Positions 1 through 5,290 of a stretch of DNA of 6,677 nucleotides are shown in pieces. Position numbers and translations under genes: made by a program. How positions within the stretch are numbered: the stretch's first letter is position 1; each line of letters opens with the position of its first letter. Below the pieces are notes generated by a model, which was not told where the DNA came from, did no database searches, and saw only the letters and a program-made list of their open reading frames with translations. Location of the stretch: assembly GCA_003241215.1 (NCBI GenBank), contig QFOL01000219.1:1-6677 (forward strand), written 5' to 3'. The stretch comes from Agrobacterium fabrum (lineage in GTDB: Bacteria > Pseudomonadota > Alphaproteobacteria > Rhizobiales > Rhizobiaceae).

Positions 1-74
1 TGGGCTACGGCATGGACGTCGCTTATGCCTTCCGCGAGCTGCCTTTCGTCGGTGTGGTAACGGGCGACGCCTGA
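1..74 (+). CDS. hpt: Hypoxanthine/purine phosphoribosyltransferase, C-terminal end (5' truncated)
   Basis: Only the last 23 codons are in the window, in the frame whose first whole codon starts at base 3; the stop is TGA 72-74. The readable tail is GYGMDVAYAFRELPFVGVVTG followed by DA. A Gly-x-Gly-Met-Asp motif followed by an aromatic-Arg-x-Leu-Pro segment and a terminal Val/Gly strand is the typical C-terminus of type I hypoxanthine-guanine phosphoribosyltransferases. In that family the Asp lies in the purine-binding pocket. The enzyme would join hypoxanthine or guanine to PRPP in purine salvage in the cytoplasm. From memory, hpt lies just upstream of cpdR in several Rhizobiaceae, which supports the call, but the PRPP-binding loop is outside the window. 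Another purine phosphoribosyltransferase of the same fold is possible. Confidence 0.7.
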   Translation, partial: GYGMDVAYAFRELPFVGVVTGDA

Positions 75-85
75 GCCCTTCTTCC

Positions 86-100
86 GTGCCGGAACGGCAC
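86..100 (+). other. Small perfect hairpin after hpt
   Basis: GTGCCG (86-91) and CGGCAC (95-100) form a perfect 6-bp stem with a GAA loop. A mutually exclusive hairpin, TTCCG (82-86) with CGGAA (90-94), overlaps it. No T-run follows, so it is not a convincing terminator. It may be part of the hpt 3' untranslated region. Short stems of this kind also arise by chance in GC-rich DNA. Confidence 0.3.
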
Positions 101-117
101 AGCGCGGAGACGCCTCA

Positions 118-125
118 TTAACCAT
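118..125 (+). promoter_or_regulatory. Candidate CtrA half-site upstream of cpdR
   Basis: TTAACCAT matches the half-site form of the alphaproteobacterial CtrA box; the full consensus is TTAA-N7-TTAA. No second TTAA lies seven bases further on. It sits 92 bases before the cpdR ATG, a reasonable position for a promoter element. CpdR controls CtrA proteolysis, so CtrA acting on cpdR would be a feedback link, and this is inference. I see no good -10 element at the expected spacing. Confidence 0.35.
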
Positions 126-126
126 T

Positions 127-147
127 CACCCAGCCAAGGGCTGGGTG
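127..147 (+). terminator. Strong hairpin, possible weak hpt terminator
   Basis: CACCCAGCC (127-135) pairs perfectly with GGCTGGGTG (139-147) across an AAG loop, giving a 9-bp GC-rich stem. Only three Ts follow (148-150), so as an intrinsic terminator of hpt it is poor. It may instead be part of a structured cpdR leader. The second arm contains GGCTGG, which recurs at 186-191, so the first arm could pair with either copy. Confidence 0.4.
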
Positions 148-151
148 TTTA

Positions 152-168
152 CCTCTTGAAAAGAGGAG
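152..168 (+). promoter_or_regulatory. Hairpin covering the Shine-Dalgarno of the leader ORF
   Basis: CCTCTT (152-157) pairs perfectly with AAGAGG (161-166) across a GAA loop. The right arm is part of AAGAGGAG (161-168), a near-ideal ribosome binding site six bases before the ATG at 175. The left arm is an anti-Shine-Dalgarno-like sequence, so folding would hide this ribosome binding site. Function is inferred from the pairing only. Confidence 0.35.
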
Positions 169-174
169 CCTGCG

Positions 175-213
175 ATGTTGCTCACGGCTGGAAATGATGC
201 CCAGGAGCAATGA
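175..213 (+). CDS. Possible 12-residue leader peptide upstream of cpdR
   Basis: An ATG at 175 opens a 12-codon reading frame (MLLTAGNDAQEQ) that stops at TGA 211-213. It is preceded by AAGAGGAG with a six-base spacer, a better ribosome binding site than most in this window. It is in the same frame as cpdR, with a TTG between its stop and the cpdR ATG at 217, so a terminating ribosome would be placed for re-initiation. The peptide has no run of one amino acid, which argues against classical attenuation by amino acid supply. Its translation would cross and melt the hairpin that covers the cpdR ribosome binding site. It may be a coupling ORF, or the remnant of a longer CpdR N-terminus. No family is recognised and there is no proof of expression. 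Confidence 0.35.
   Translation: MLLTAGNDAQEQ
178..210 (+). promoter_or_regulatory. Hairpin sequestering the cpdR Shine-Dalgarno
   Basis: TTGCTC (178-183) pairs with GAGCAA (205-210), and inside it CTGG (188-191) pairs with CCAG (201-204). That is ten base pairs with a four-base bulge (184-187) and a nine-base loop (192-200). The right side contains AGGAG (203-207), the cpdR ribosome binding site, entirely within the stem. GAGC at 166-169 could pair with GCTC at 180-183 instead, which would release it. The pairing is visible in the sequence; a regulatory role is inferred. Confidence 0.35.
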
Positions 214-216
214 TTG

Positions 217-576
217 ATGGCAAAGATTCTGATTACCGAAGACGAGGATGCATTGCGGGCTTTCGTCGCTCGCGCGCTGCGTCTCGATGGTCACGAGACC
301 TATGAGGCGGCGGATGGCGAACAGGGGCTGGAGAAGCTCCAGGAAACCAGTTTCGATCTTCTTCTCTCGGATATCCGCATGCCGGTCATGGATGGCATCG
401 AGCTGGCGCACCGCGCCGCCGAACGCTTCCCGGCCATGCGCATCCTGCTGATGACCGGTTACGCTGAGCAGCGCGAACGCGCTGATGATCTGGCGGAGAA
501 GATCGTTGACGTCGTCTCCAAGCCCTTTGCGCTTCCGGATATTCGCAAGGCTGTGGCGCGGGCGCTTGCGGCCTGA
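217..576 (+). CDS. cpdR: CpdR, single-domain response regulator (ClpXP adaptor)
   Basis: The product is a 119-residue receiver domain with no output domain. The acidic pocket is E8/D9, the phospho-acceptor is D52 in SDIRMPVMDG, and the switch and lysine residues are T80 and K102 (KPF). In alphaproteobacteria, unphosphorylated CpdR goes to the cell pole and primes ClpXP to degrade PdeA, CtrA and other substrates. The CckA-ChpT phosphorelay phosphorylates it and switches it off. Length, the MAKILITEDEDALR start and the LLMTGYAEQ segment fit CpdR rather than DivK or CheY. I chose ATG 217; an in-frame TTG directly precedes it at 214. AGGAG at 203-207 is nine bases upstream of the ATG. The C-terminus is Ala-Leu-Ala-Ala, like an ssrA tail. 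The upstream leader is highly structured, and a terminator follows 24 bases after the stop, so the gene is probably expressed mostly on its own. Confidence 0.9.
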   Translation: MAKILITEDEDALRAFVARALRLDGHETYEAADGEQGLEKLQETSFDLLLSDIRMPVMDGIELAHRAAERFPAMRILLMTGYAEQRERADDLAEKIVDVVSKPFALPDIRKAVARALAA

Positions 577-599
577 GTGGCGAGATTAAAGAGATTTAG

Positions 600-625
600 A
601 GGGCGGCCTTCGGGTCGCCTTTTTT
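600..625 (+). terminator. Rho-independent terminator of cpdR
   Basis: GGCGGCC (602-608) and GGTCGCC (613-619) form a 7-bp stem with one G-T wobble, capped by a TTCG tetraloop. Six Ts follow (620-625). It is placed 24 bases after the cpdR stop and is a textbook intrinsic terminator. Confidence 0.9.
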
Positions 626-637
626 ATTGACGGATCG

Positions 638-729
638 CCTGCTTCGCAGGTTCGTCATCCTCGGGCTTGACCCGAGGATCCACAACCCGGTGAAATCAAT
701 GGATCCTCGGCTCAAGGCCGAGGATGACG
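638..729. repeat. RIME-like palindromic intergenic repeat
   Basis: Two 30-base arms (653-682 and 700-729) are inverted copies of each other with two mismatches, separated by 17 bases. Each arm also folds alone: ATCCTCGGG/CCCGAGGAT around CTTGA (657-679), and ATCCTCGGC/GCCGAGGAT around TCAAG (703-725). A third hairpin, CCTGC-TTC-GCAGG (638-650), lies just to the left. The GTCATCCTCGGGCTTGACCC type of sequence is a widespread repeat between genes in Rhizobiaceae, described as RIME (Rhizobium-specific intergenic mosaic element, about 108 bp). The assignment is from memory of that family. The exact ends are uncertain, and the element may start nearer 627. Confidence 0.75.
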
Positions 730-839
730 TCGAGTGTTTGGCGAGCCTTGTGGTCAACTAGAGTGAGACTGCGCCCCGATCCCGGCAAAAAGCGCCACGC
801 TAGGCGAAAGGCCGGATCAGGGGCACGTCCCCCCGATCC
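730..839 (-). terminator. Convergent gap with weak terminator-like structures for the DUF4175 gene
   Basis: Nothing in this stretch looks coding. Directly after the DUF4175 stop (reading the - strand) is a 10-bp stem with one mismatch, 814-823 against 830-839, with a six-base loop but no T-run. Further on, CGCC (793-796) and GGCG (803-806) form a short stem followed on the - strand by one C and five Ts (791-787). Together they may end transcription of the - strand operon, but neither is a strong terminator. Confidence 0.4.
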
Positions 840-3533
840 TCACTGTATATCCAGCAACCGCTCCAGATACCGCCGCTCGATTTCACCGGGCGGATTGTTG
901 CCGAGCTTCTCGCGGATCGCCTCGAGGATTTCGCGGGCGCGCTGCACGTCGATTTCATCGGGCACCTTCACCTGATCGCCGAAATCCGGGCCGGTGGTGC
1001 TGCGCGGACGGCCGAGCGGATCACGGCCGTTCTGGCCGCCCTGGCCCGCCATGCCTTCCTGACCTTGCCCCGGCTGCTGGCCCTGCTGGCGCATGGCCTG
1101 CATGATCTGGCCCATCATGTCCTGTGCACCCTGGCGCAGCGCATTCAGCGCATTGCCCTGGCCTTCGACAGCCTGTTCGCCTTGGCCCTTGCCCAGCGCC
1201 TGGCCGGCTCCTTCCATTTCCTGCTGCGCCTTGCCGAAGTTTTCGCCCGGTTCCATGCCGAGATCACGAAGACCCTGCTGCAATTCGCCGAGCTGCTTGC
1301 CGAGCGCATCCTGCTGCGCCCGCAGGTTTTTCAGCGCTTCACGCAATTGTTCGGCGGTCATCTGGTCGCTTGGCTGCTGTCCGCCCTGCTGTCCGCCCTG
1401 TTGGCTCTGCTGTCCCTCTTGCGGCTGCTGGCCGTTTTCGCCCATCTGCTGCTCGTCTTCGCTTTCGCCGCCCTGCTGCGGGTCGCCGCGCTGCATGCGG
1501 TCGCGCAGCGCCTGATCGAGCTTGAAGGTCTCGTCCATCAGCTTCTGCTGCTGCTGCAGGATTTCGCCGAGCTTGTCGATCTGCTGGCGCATCTTGCTGC
1601 TCTGCTGCTGCCCCTGCTGGCCCTGACGCTGCGGCCTGCCTGCCTGCAGATTGTTCATCATGCGCTGCAGCTGCGAGAGCATTTCCTGCGCCGCGTCGCG
1701 ATTGCCGGAACGGGCGAGGTTCTCGATCTGGTTCATCATGTTTTCCAGATCGCGCTGGCGCAGCACGTTCTGGGCCTGCTGGTTCATGTTGGCCTGCGGC
1801 GCATTCTGCATGCGCTGCGCAAGCTCGCTCATGAATTGCTGCATGGCTTCACGCAATTCCTGCATCAGCCTGGCGATTTCCTCGTCCGGAGCATTGCGCT
1901 GCAGCGCTTCGGAAAGCGCATTCTGTGCATCGCGCAGGCGTCTTTCGGCCTGTGAAAGATCGCCATCCTCGATGCCGAGCGCGATTTCCCAGAGATAATC
2001 GGCCGTCTCCTTCAGCATCTCTTCATTATAAGCGAGCCGCATGCGGGTCTGCGCCGATTGCAGCAGGAGATAATGCGTGGTGTTGGGAATGGTCTCTTCC
2101 GGGCGCAGGCCGACCGCCTCGTTATAGGCGATGGCCTTCGGCATCTGGCGCGTATCGAGCGAGAAGATCTGTCGCTGCTCGGCAATGGACGCCGCCAGCG
2201 GTTCGGAGAAGTTGCGGCCCGGCAGCACCATTTCATGTGCGGGGCTGCGGCCGGTCTGGCCGGCGCCGTCCGTCGCCACCAGCGTGATGCGCACGCGTTT
2301 TCCCGCCATCGGATGTTCGGTCAGGTTGCGGCTGGTCAGGCCCTTGATCTCGCGATTGTTCTGACGCGGCAGATCGAGCTTGAATTCCGGCGGCGGATAA
2401 AGTGCGGTCGCGCCTTCCGCAACGCCGACCGGCTCGATGATGGCATGGGCTTCCTTCAGCCCGTAATCGTCCTTGGCGGTGAACCCCACTTCCAGCGCGC
2501 CGTTAACGGCGCGGCGCGGCATGTTGTCGAAGGCGATGCTGGGCGGCTGATCGGGAATGACGTTAAATACCCATTGTTCGCCATTGGCGGTGATCATGCC
2601 GCTTTCGGTGACATCCATGGCGAAGGTGCGCGGTGCGACGGGCTGATCCGCCGAACGAACCGGCGTTTGAACGGCGATATCGCCGCTTGCGCTGTCGGCA
2701 CGCGCCGCTTCCGGCGCAAGCTTCTGCAGCGCGCCCGCCATCTCCGGTTCGAACGTCACTTCCTCGCCGCCATCGCCGCCGGTCATGCGGATTGTCAGCC
2801 TGGAGGATTGCGGCACGGAGACCGCGTCGCGGTTCGTCGCGTCGCGTCCGGTCAGGAAAATCGGTGCGCGGCCGGTATAGGCGGGCGGTGTGACCCAGGC
2901 ATCGAGACGGATATCGGGATTGAGCGGCCCGACGGCCGGCCGGCTGCGGAACGCATCGGCAACCGTACCTGCGCCGTTCGAATAGGAAAAACCGAAAGCA
3001 GTGACCAGCAGCAGTGCCGGAACGGCGCGCAGCGCCAGGCGGTCGTAACGGGCGATATCGGGTTTCGGCAGGCCGGCATTGAGCGCGGCGATACGCTCCG
3101 CCATGCGGATCTGGTGCTCTTTCCAGAGTGTGCGGGAAAACGGCGTGTCAAAGGCCGGTTCGTCTTCCTGCACGCCGACCGGCTGGTGCGCCAGACCGTT
3201 ACGATCTTCAAGAAGGCGGGACGCGTCGTTATCCGTCGGCCATTTCAGCCGAAGGATCGGCAAAAGCGTGGCGATGAAACTGAAGACCAGCACGAACACG
3301 ACGCCAAGCCGCAGGAAATCCGGCATCTGCCGGTAGAGGCCGAACCAGGCAAGCGCCAGAAATACGGCGGCGATGGAGAGAGGCCACAGCGTTTTCGGCG
3401 CAATCTTTTCCGAGAGCAGCACGATTTTTGCGAAGAAGCGCTTGGCGGCAACCCGGCGGGCAAGGTCCGGCCGCTGCGCGAATGCGCCGGTCGGGCGCTT
3501 TCTGCCTGTCCTGTCCTCTCCGGCTGTGGTCAT
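840..3533 (-). CDS. DUF4175 / TIGR02302-type membrane protein with Gln-rich region
   Basis: This is an 897-residue protein. The N-terminus is basic (1-47), followed by hydrophobic segments at about 48-67, 74-94 and 166-186. Positive charges flank these so that the large C-terminal part (187-897) should face the periplasm. Residues about 203-435 look like beta-rich repeats (WVTPPAYTG; FTAKDDYGL; LVATDGAGQTG). Residues 440-630 are charged and helical, and 631-840 are very rich in Gln and Gly. A conserved-looking helical tail starts near DPLGRPRS (838) and includes VPDEIDVQRAREIL. This layout matches the alphaproteobacterial TIGR02302/DUF4175 family, whose biochemical function I do not know. ATG 3533 is chosen; TTG 3536 directly before it is possible, and GGGAG lies nine bases upstream of the ATG. 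It follows lysA by 177 bases on the same strand and may be cotranscribed or have its own promoter. Confidence 0.85.
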   Translation of the reverse strand: MTTAGEDRTGRKRPTGAFAQRPDLARRVAAKRFFAKIVLLSEKIAPKTLWPLSIAAVFLALAWFGLYRQMPDFLRLGVVFVLVFSFIATLLPILRLKWPTDNDASRLLEDRNGLAHQPVGVQEDEPAFDTPFSRTLWKEHQIRMAERIAALNAGLPKPDIARYDRLALRAVPALLLVTAFGFSYSNGAGTVADAFRSRPAVGPLNPDIRLDAWVTPPAYTGRAPIFLTGRDATNRDAVSVPQSSRLTIRMTGGDGGEEVTFEPEMAGALQKLAPEAARADSASGDIAVQTPVRSADQPVAPRTFAMDVTESGMITANGEQWVFNVIPDQPPSIAFDNMPRRAVNGALEVGFTAKDDYGLKEAHAIIEPVGVAEGATALYPPPEFKLDLPRQNNREIKGLTSRNLTEHPMAGKRVRITLVATDGAGQTGRSPAHEMVLPGRNFSEPLAASIAEQRQIFSLDTRQMPKAIAYNEAVGLRPEETIPNTTHYLLLQSAQTRMRLAYNEEMLKETADYLWEIALGIEDGDLSQAERRLRDAQNALSEALQRNAPDEEIARLMQELREAMQQFMSELAQRMQNAPQANMNQQAQNVLRQRDLENMMNQIENLARSGNRDAAQEMLSQLQRMMNNLQAGRPQRQGQQGQQQSSKMRQQIDKLGEILQQQQKLMDETFKLDQALRDRMQRGDPQQGGESEDEQQMGENGQQPQEGQQSQQGGQQGGQQPSDQMTAEQLREALKNLRAQQDALGKQLGELQQGLRDLGMEPGENFGKAQQEMEGAGQALGKGQGEQAVEGQGNALNALRQGAQDMMGQIMQAMRQQGQQPGQGQEGMAGQGGQNGRDPLGRPRSTTGPDFGDQVKVPDEIDVQRAREILEAIREKLGNNPPGEIERRYLERLLDIQ
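1014..1643 (-). repeat. Low-complexity Gln/Gly-rich coding tract
   Basis: This stretch encodes residues 631-840 of the DUF4175 protein. About 30 of the 90 residues at 631-720 are Gln, including a QQGGQQGGQQ run at 711-720. At DNA level it is dominated by CAG codons, seen as CTG repeats on the + strand. That creates long leucine-rich open frames on the opposite strand with no coding support. Such tracts may vary in length between strains. Confidence 0.75.
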
Positions 3534-3710
3534 CAATCCGTTCTCCCGGTTCTGGCCACGTCGAACGCCATTCCCGGAACGGCGAGCTGTTCATATCATG
3601 GAGGCGAAGATAACATTCTTTGTGGCGAAGACGAGGGCACCTACGCCCTCACCCCCATTTTTTAGGCAGCATCGCTCAATTGTGATCAAACAGCCGGATG
3701 ACAGACGCGG
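3534..3710 (-). other. Spacer between lysA and the DUF4175 gene
   Basis: The 177 bases hold no supported ORF. GAGGGC (3633-3638) and GCCCTC (3645-3650) make a 6-bp hairpin with a six-base loop. On the - strand no T-run follows it, so it is not a lysA terminator; the T-run at 3658-3663 lies on the + strand side, where there is no gene. A poor promoter-like pair reading toward DUF4175 (TATCTT near 3610, with a 4-of-6 match to CTTGAC 17 bases before) is too weak to call. The immediate DUF4175 ribosome binding site is GGGAG. Confidence 0.45.
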
Positions 3711-4979
3711 TCAGTCGAGCCAGGCCGGTACGGAATCGAGTGCGATCAGCTCCTCATAGGTGCCGCGCGGGCGGATGACGTGGAATTTGTCGTCCTTCAC
3801 CAGCACTTCCGGCACCAGCAGGCGTGAATTATAGGTGCCGGCCTGCACTGCGCCATAAGCGCCAGCGGAACTGACGGCGATCAGGTCGCCCGGCTGCGGT
3901 GCCGCCATCTCGCGGTCGAGCGCCAGATAATCGCCGGTCTCGCAGACAGGTCCGACGATATCGGCCTTGATGCGCGGCGCGTCTGCGGTGGGCTGCACCA
4001 CCGGGCGGATGCCATGATAGGCCTCGTAAAGCGTCGGGCGGATGAGGTCGTTCATGGCGCCGTCGACGATGACGAAGGTCTTTTCGCCGCCGTCCTTCAC
4101 ATAGATCACTTCCGTCACCAGAATGCCGGCATTGCCGACGATCAGGCGGCCCGGTTCGGTGACGATCTTGCAGTTGAGGCTCTTGAGCTCGTTCTTGACG
4201 ATATGGGCATAGGCATCCGGCAGCGGCGGCGGATTATTGTCCTCGCGATAGGGAATGCCGAGGCCGCCGCCAATATCGACGTGGCTGATCGTGTGGCCGT
4301 CGGTGCGCAGCGCCTCGACAAGTTCGCGCAGCAGCCGGAAGGCATCCTCGAAAGGCTGCAATTCGGTGATCTGGCTGCCGATATGCATGTCGATGCCGGT
4401 GACTTCGATGCCGGGCAGGGTGGCGGCATGGGCATAGACCGCGCGGGCCCGCTCATAGGAAATGCCGAATTTGTTTTCCTTCTTGCCGGTGGAAATCTTG
4501 GCGTGGGTGCGCGCATCCACGTCAGGATTGATGCGGAAGGAGACATGCGCCCGCTTGCCCACTTTCACGGCGCGCAGGTTGAGGACTTCCAGTTCCGGCT
4601 CGGATTCGATGTTGAAACAGTAGATGCCGGCTTCCAGCGCATAATCCATTTCCGCAACCGTCTTGCCGACGCCGGAGAACATGATGCGGCTTGCCGGCAC
4701 CCCGGCGCCGAGCGCGCGGCGCAATTCGCCGCCGGAGACGACGTCGATGCCGGCGCCGAGCTTTGCCAGCGTCTTCAAAACCGCCTGGTTGGAATTGGCC
4801 TTCATGGCGTAACAGACCATGGCGTCCACATCGGCAAAAGCGCCTGAGAACACCTTGTAGTGGCGCTCCAGCGTTGCGGTGGAATAGACGTAGAAGGGCG
4901 TGCCGACCGCCTTGGCGATCTCGGGCACGGGCACGTTTTCGGCGTGCAGCACGCCGTCGATATAGCCAAAATGGTTCAC
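3711..4979 (-). CDS. lysA: Diaminopimelate decarboxylase
   Basis: LysA removes CO2 from meso-2,6-diaminopimelate to give L-lysine, the last step of the DAP pathway, in the cytoplasm with PLP. The 422-residue length is normal for this fold-type III (alanine racemase-like barrel) enzyme. K60 in YAMKANSN is the lysine that binds PLP. H199 (HIGSQ), the glycine loop GGGLG (237-241) and EPGR (275-278) contact the PLP phosphate region. C346-E-T-G-D is the catalytic and substrate-binding motif from the partner subunit, and Y375 lies in the conserved AGAYG segment. The start is GTG at 4979; no ATG occurs before codon 54, which is inside the fold, and the upstream ribosome binding site is weak. It begins 13 bases after the lptM stop, so translation may be coupled. 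All key residues are present. Confidence 0.96.
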   Translation of the reverse strand: MNHFGYIDGVLHAENVPVPEIAKAVGTPFYVYSTATLERHYKVFSGAFADVDAMVCYAMKANSNQAVLKTLAKLGAGIDVVSGGELRRALGAGVPASRIMFSGVGKTVAEMDYALEAGIYCFNIESEPELEVLNLRAVKVGKRAHVSFRINPDVDARTHAKISTGKKENKFGISYERARAVYAHAATLPGIEVTGIDMHIGSQITELQPFEDAFRLLRELVEALRTDGHTISHVDIGGGLGIPYREDNNPPPLPDAYAHIVKNELKSLNCKIVTEPGRLIVGNAGILVTEVIYVKDGGEKTFVIVDGAMNDLIRPTLYEAYHGIRPVVQPTADAPRIKADIVGPVCETGDYLALDREMAAPQPGDLIAVSSAGAYGAVQAGTYNSRLLVPEVLVKDDKFHVIRPRGTYEELIALDSVPAWLD

Positions 4980-4992
4980 AGGCTTTTATCCG

Positions 4993-5196
4993 TCAGAGAA
5001 GCTTGTCGAGGATGAACGGCCGCTCCGCCGTTGCCGGCTTCGTCTCCGTTCCGTCGGCATTGCGCTTGTTGCGCATTTCGACCGGCGTGCTCGGCGGATC
5101 GATATCGCCCTTACGCCCGCAGGCGCTGAGAGCAAGGCTGACGGCGAGTGTCATGCCGATGGGAACGATGAGTTTGCGCGCAGTTTTTGAAAGCAT
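4993..5196 (-). CDS. lptM: Small outer-membrane lipoprotein, LptM/LppL type
   Basis: A 67-residue preprotein. It has a basic N-terminus (K4, R7, K8), a hydrophobic segment (about 9-22) and a lipobox LSAC with the lipidated cysteine at C26. The mature part begins CGRKGDIDPPSTP, which fits the CGxKGxxxxP signature of the LptM (YifL)/LppL family. Gly follows the Cys, so there is no Asp inner-membrane retention signal and the outer membrane is expected. The rest is short, polar and probably unstructured. In E. coli, LptM assists maturation of the LptDE lipopolysaccharide translocon; transferring that role here is inference. In Pseudomonas the homologue lies upstream of lysA, and the same order is seen here. 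I chose ATG 5196 because it gives a normal signal peptide; TTG 5208 would add MDRP and has no better ribosome binding site. Confidence 0.85.
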   Translation of the reverse strand: MLSKTARKLIVPIGMTLAVSLALSACGRKGDIDPPSTPVEMRNKRNADGTETKPATAERPFILDKLL

Positions 5197-5234
5197 GGGC
5201 CTGTCCAAAGGAAATATGTGCCTCTCTGATAACG

Positions 5235-5262
5235 AAAAACAGGGCGCTTGTGCACCCTGTTT
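5235..5262 (-). terminator. Rho-independent terminator after argH
   Basis: Read on the - strand, AAACAGGG (5262-5255) pairs with CCCTGTTT (5244-5237) around a ten-base loop. The T-run is 5239-5235 on the - strand, overlapping the stem end. It is an intrinsic terminator located 28 bases after the argH stop and 38 bases before lptM. lptM-lysA therefore either has its own promoter in the short remaining gap or depends on read-through. Confidence 0.8.
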
Positions 5263-5290
5263 CTTGTGATCGCGGCGGAACCAGGATTTA

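Noticed and set aside
225..229. GANTC (CcrM methylation) site at the start of cpdR
   Set aside because: A single site inside coding sequence, expected by chance; no cluster in the leader.
118..411. 97-residue open frame on the - strand across the start of cpdR
   Set aside because: Antisense to cpdR and its leader, with no ribosome binding site or recognisable content.
1065..1955. 296-residue leucine-rich open frame on the + strand
   Set aside because: It is the reverse complement of the Gln (CAG) rich tract of the DUF4175 gene; CTG repeats read as Leu. No domain, no start context and unnatural composition.
3633..3663. Hairpin plus T-run in the lysA-DUF4175 spacer as a terminator
   Set aside because: The T-run is seven bases from the stem and on the + strand side, where no gene is being read. 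On the - strand no T-run follows the stem.
2058..3665. 535-residue open frame on the + strand opposite DUF4175
   Set aside because: Long antisense frames are common opposite GC-rich coding genes with strong third-position bias. Its product has no recognisable fold or motif, while the - strand frame clearly belongs to a known family.
3700..3716. Inverted repeat at the lysA stop codon
   Set aside because: Only two 3-bp blocks separated by an A-A mismatch, with no T-run; too weak to be a terminator.
4014..4847. 277-residue open frame on the + strand opposite lysA
   Set aside because: Shadow of lysA; LysA has every catalytic motif intact, and this frame is an Asp/Gly/Ala-rich composition artefact.
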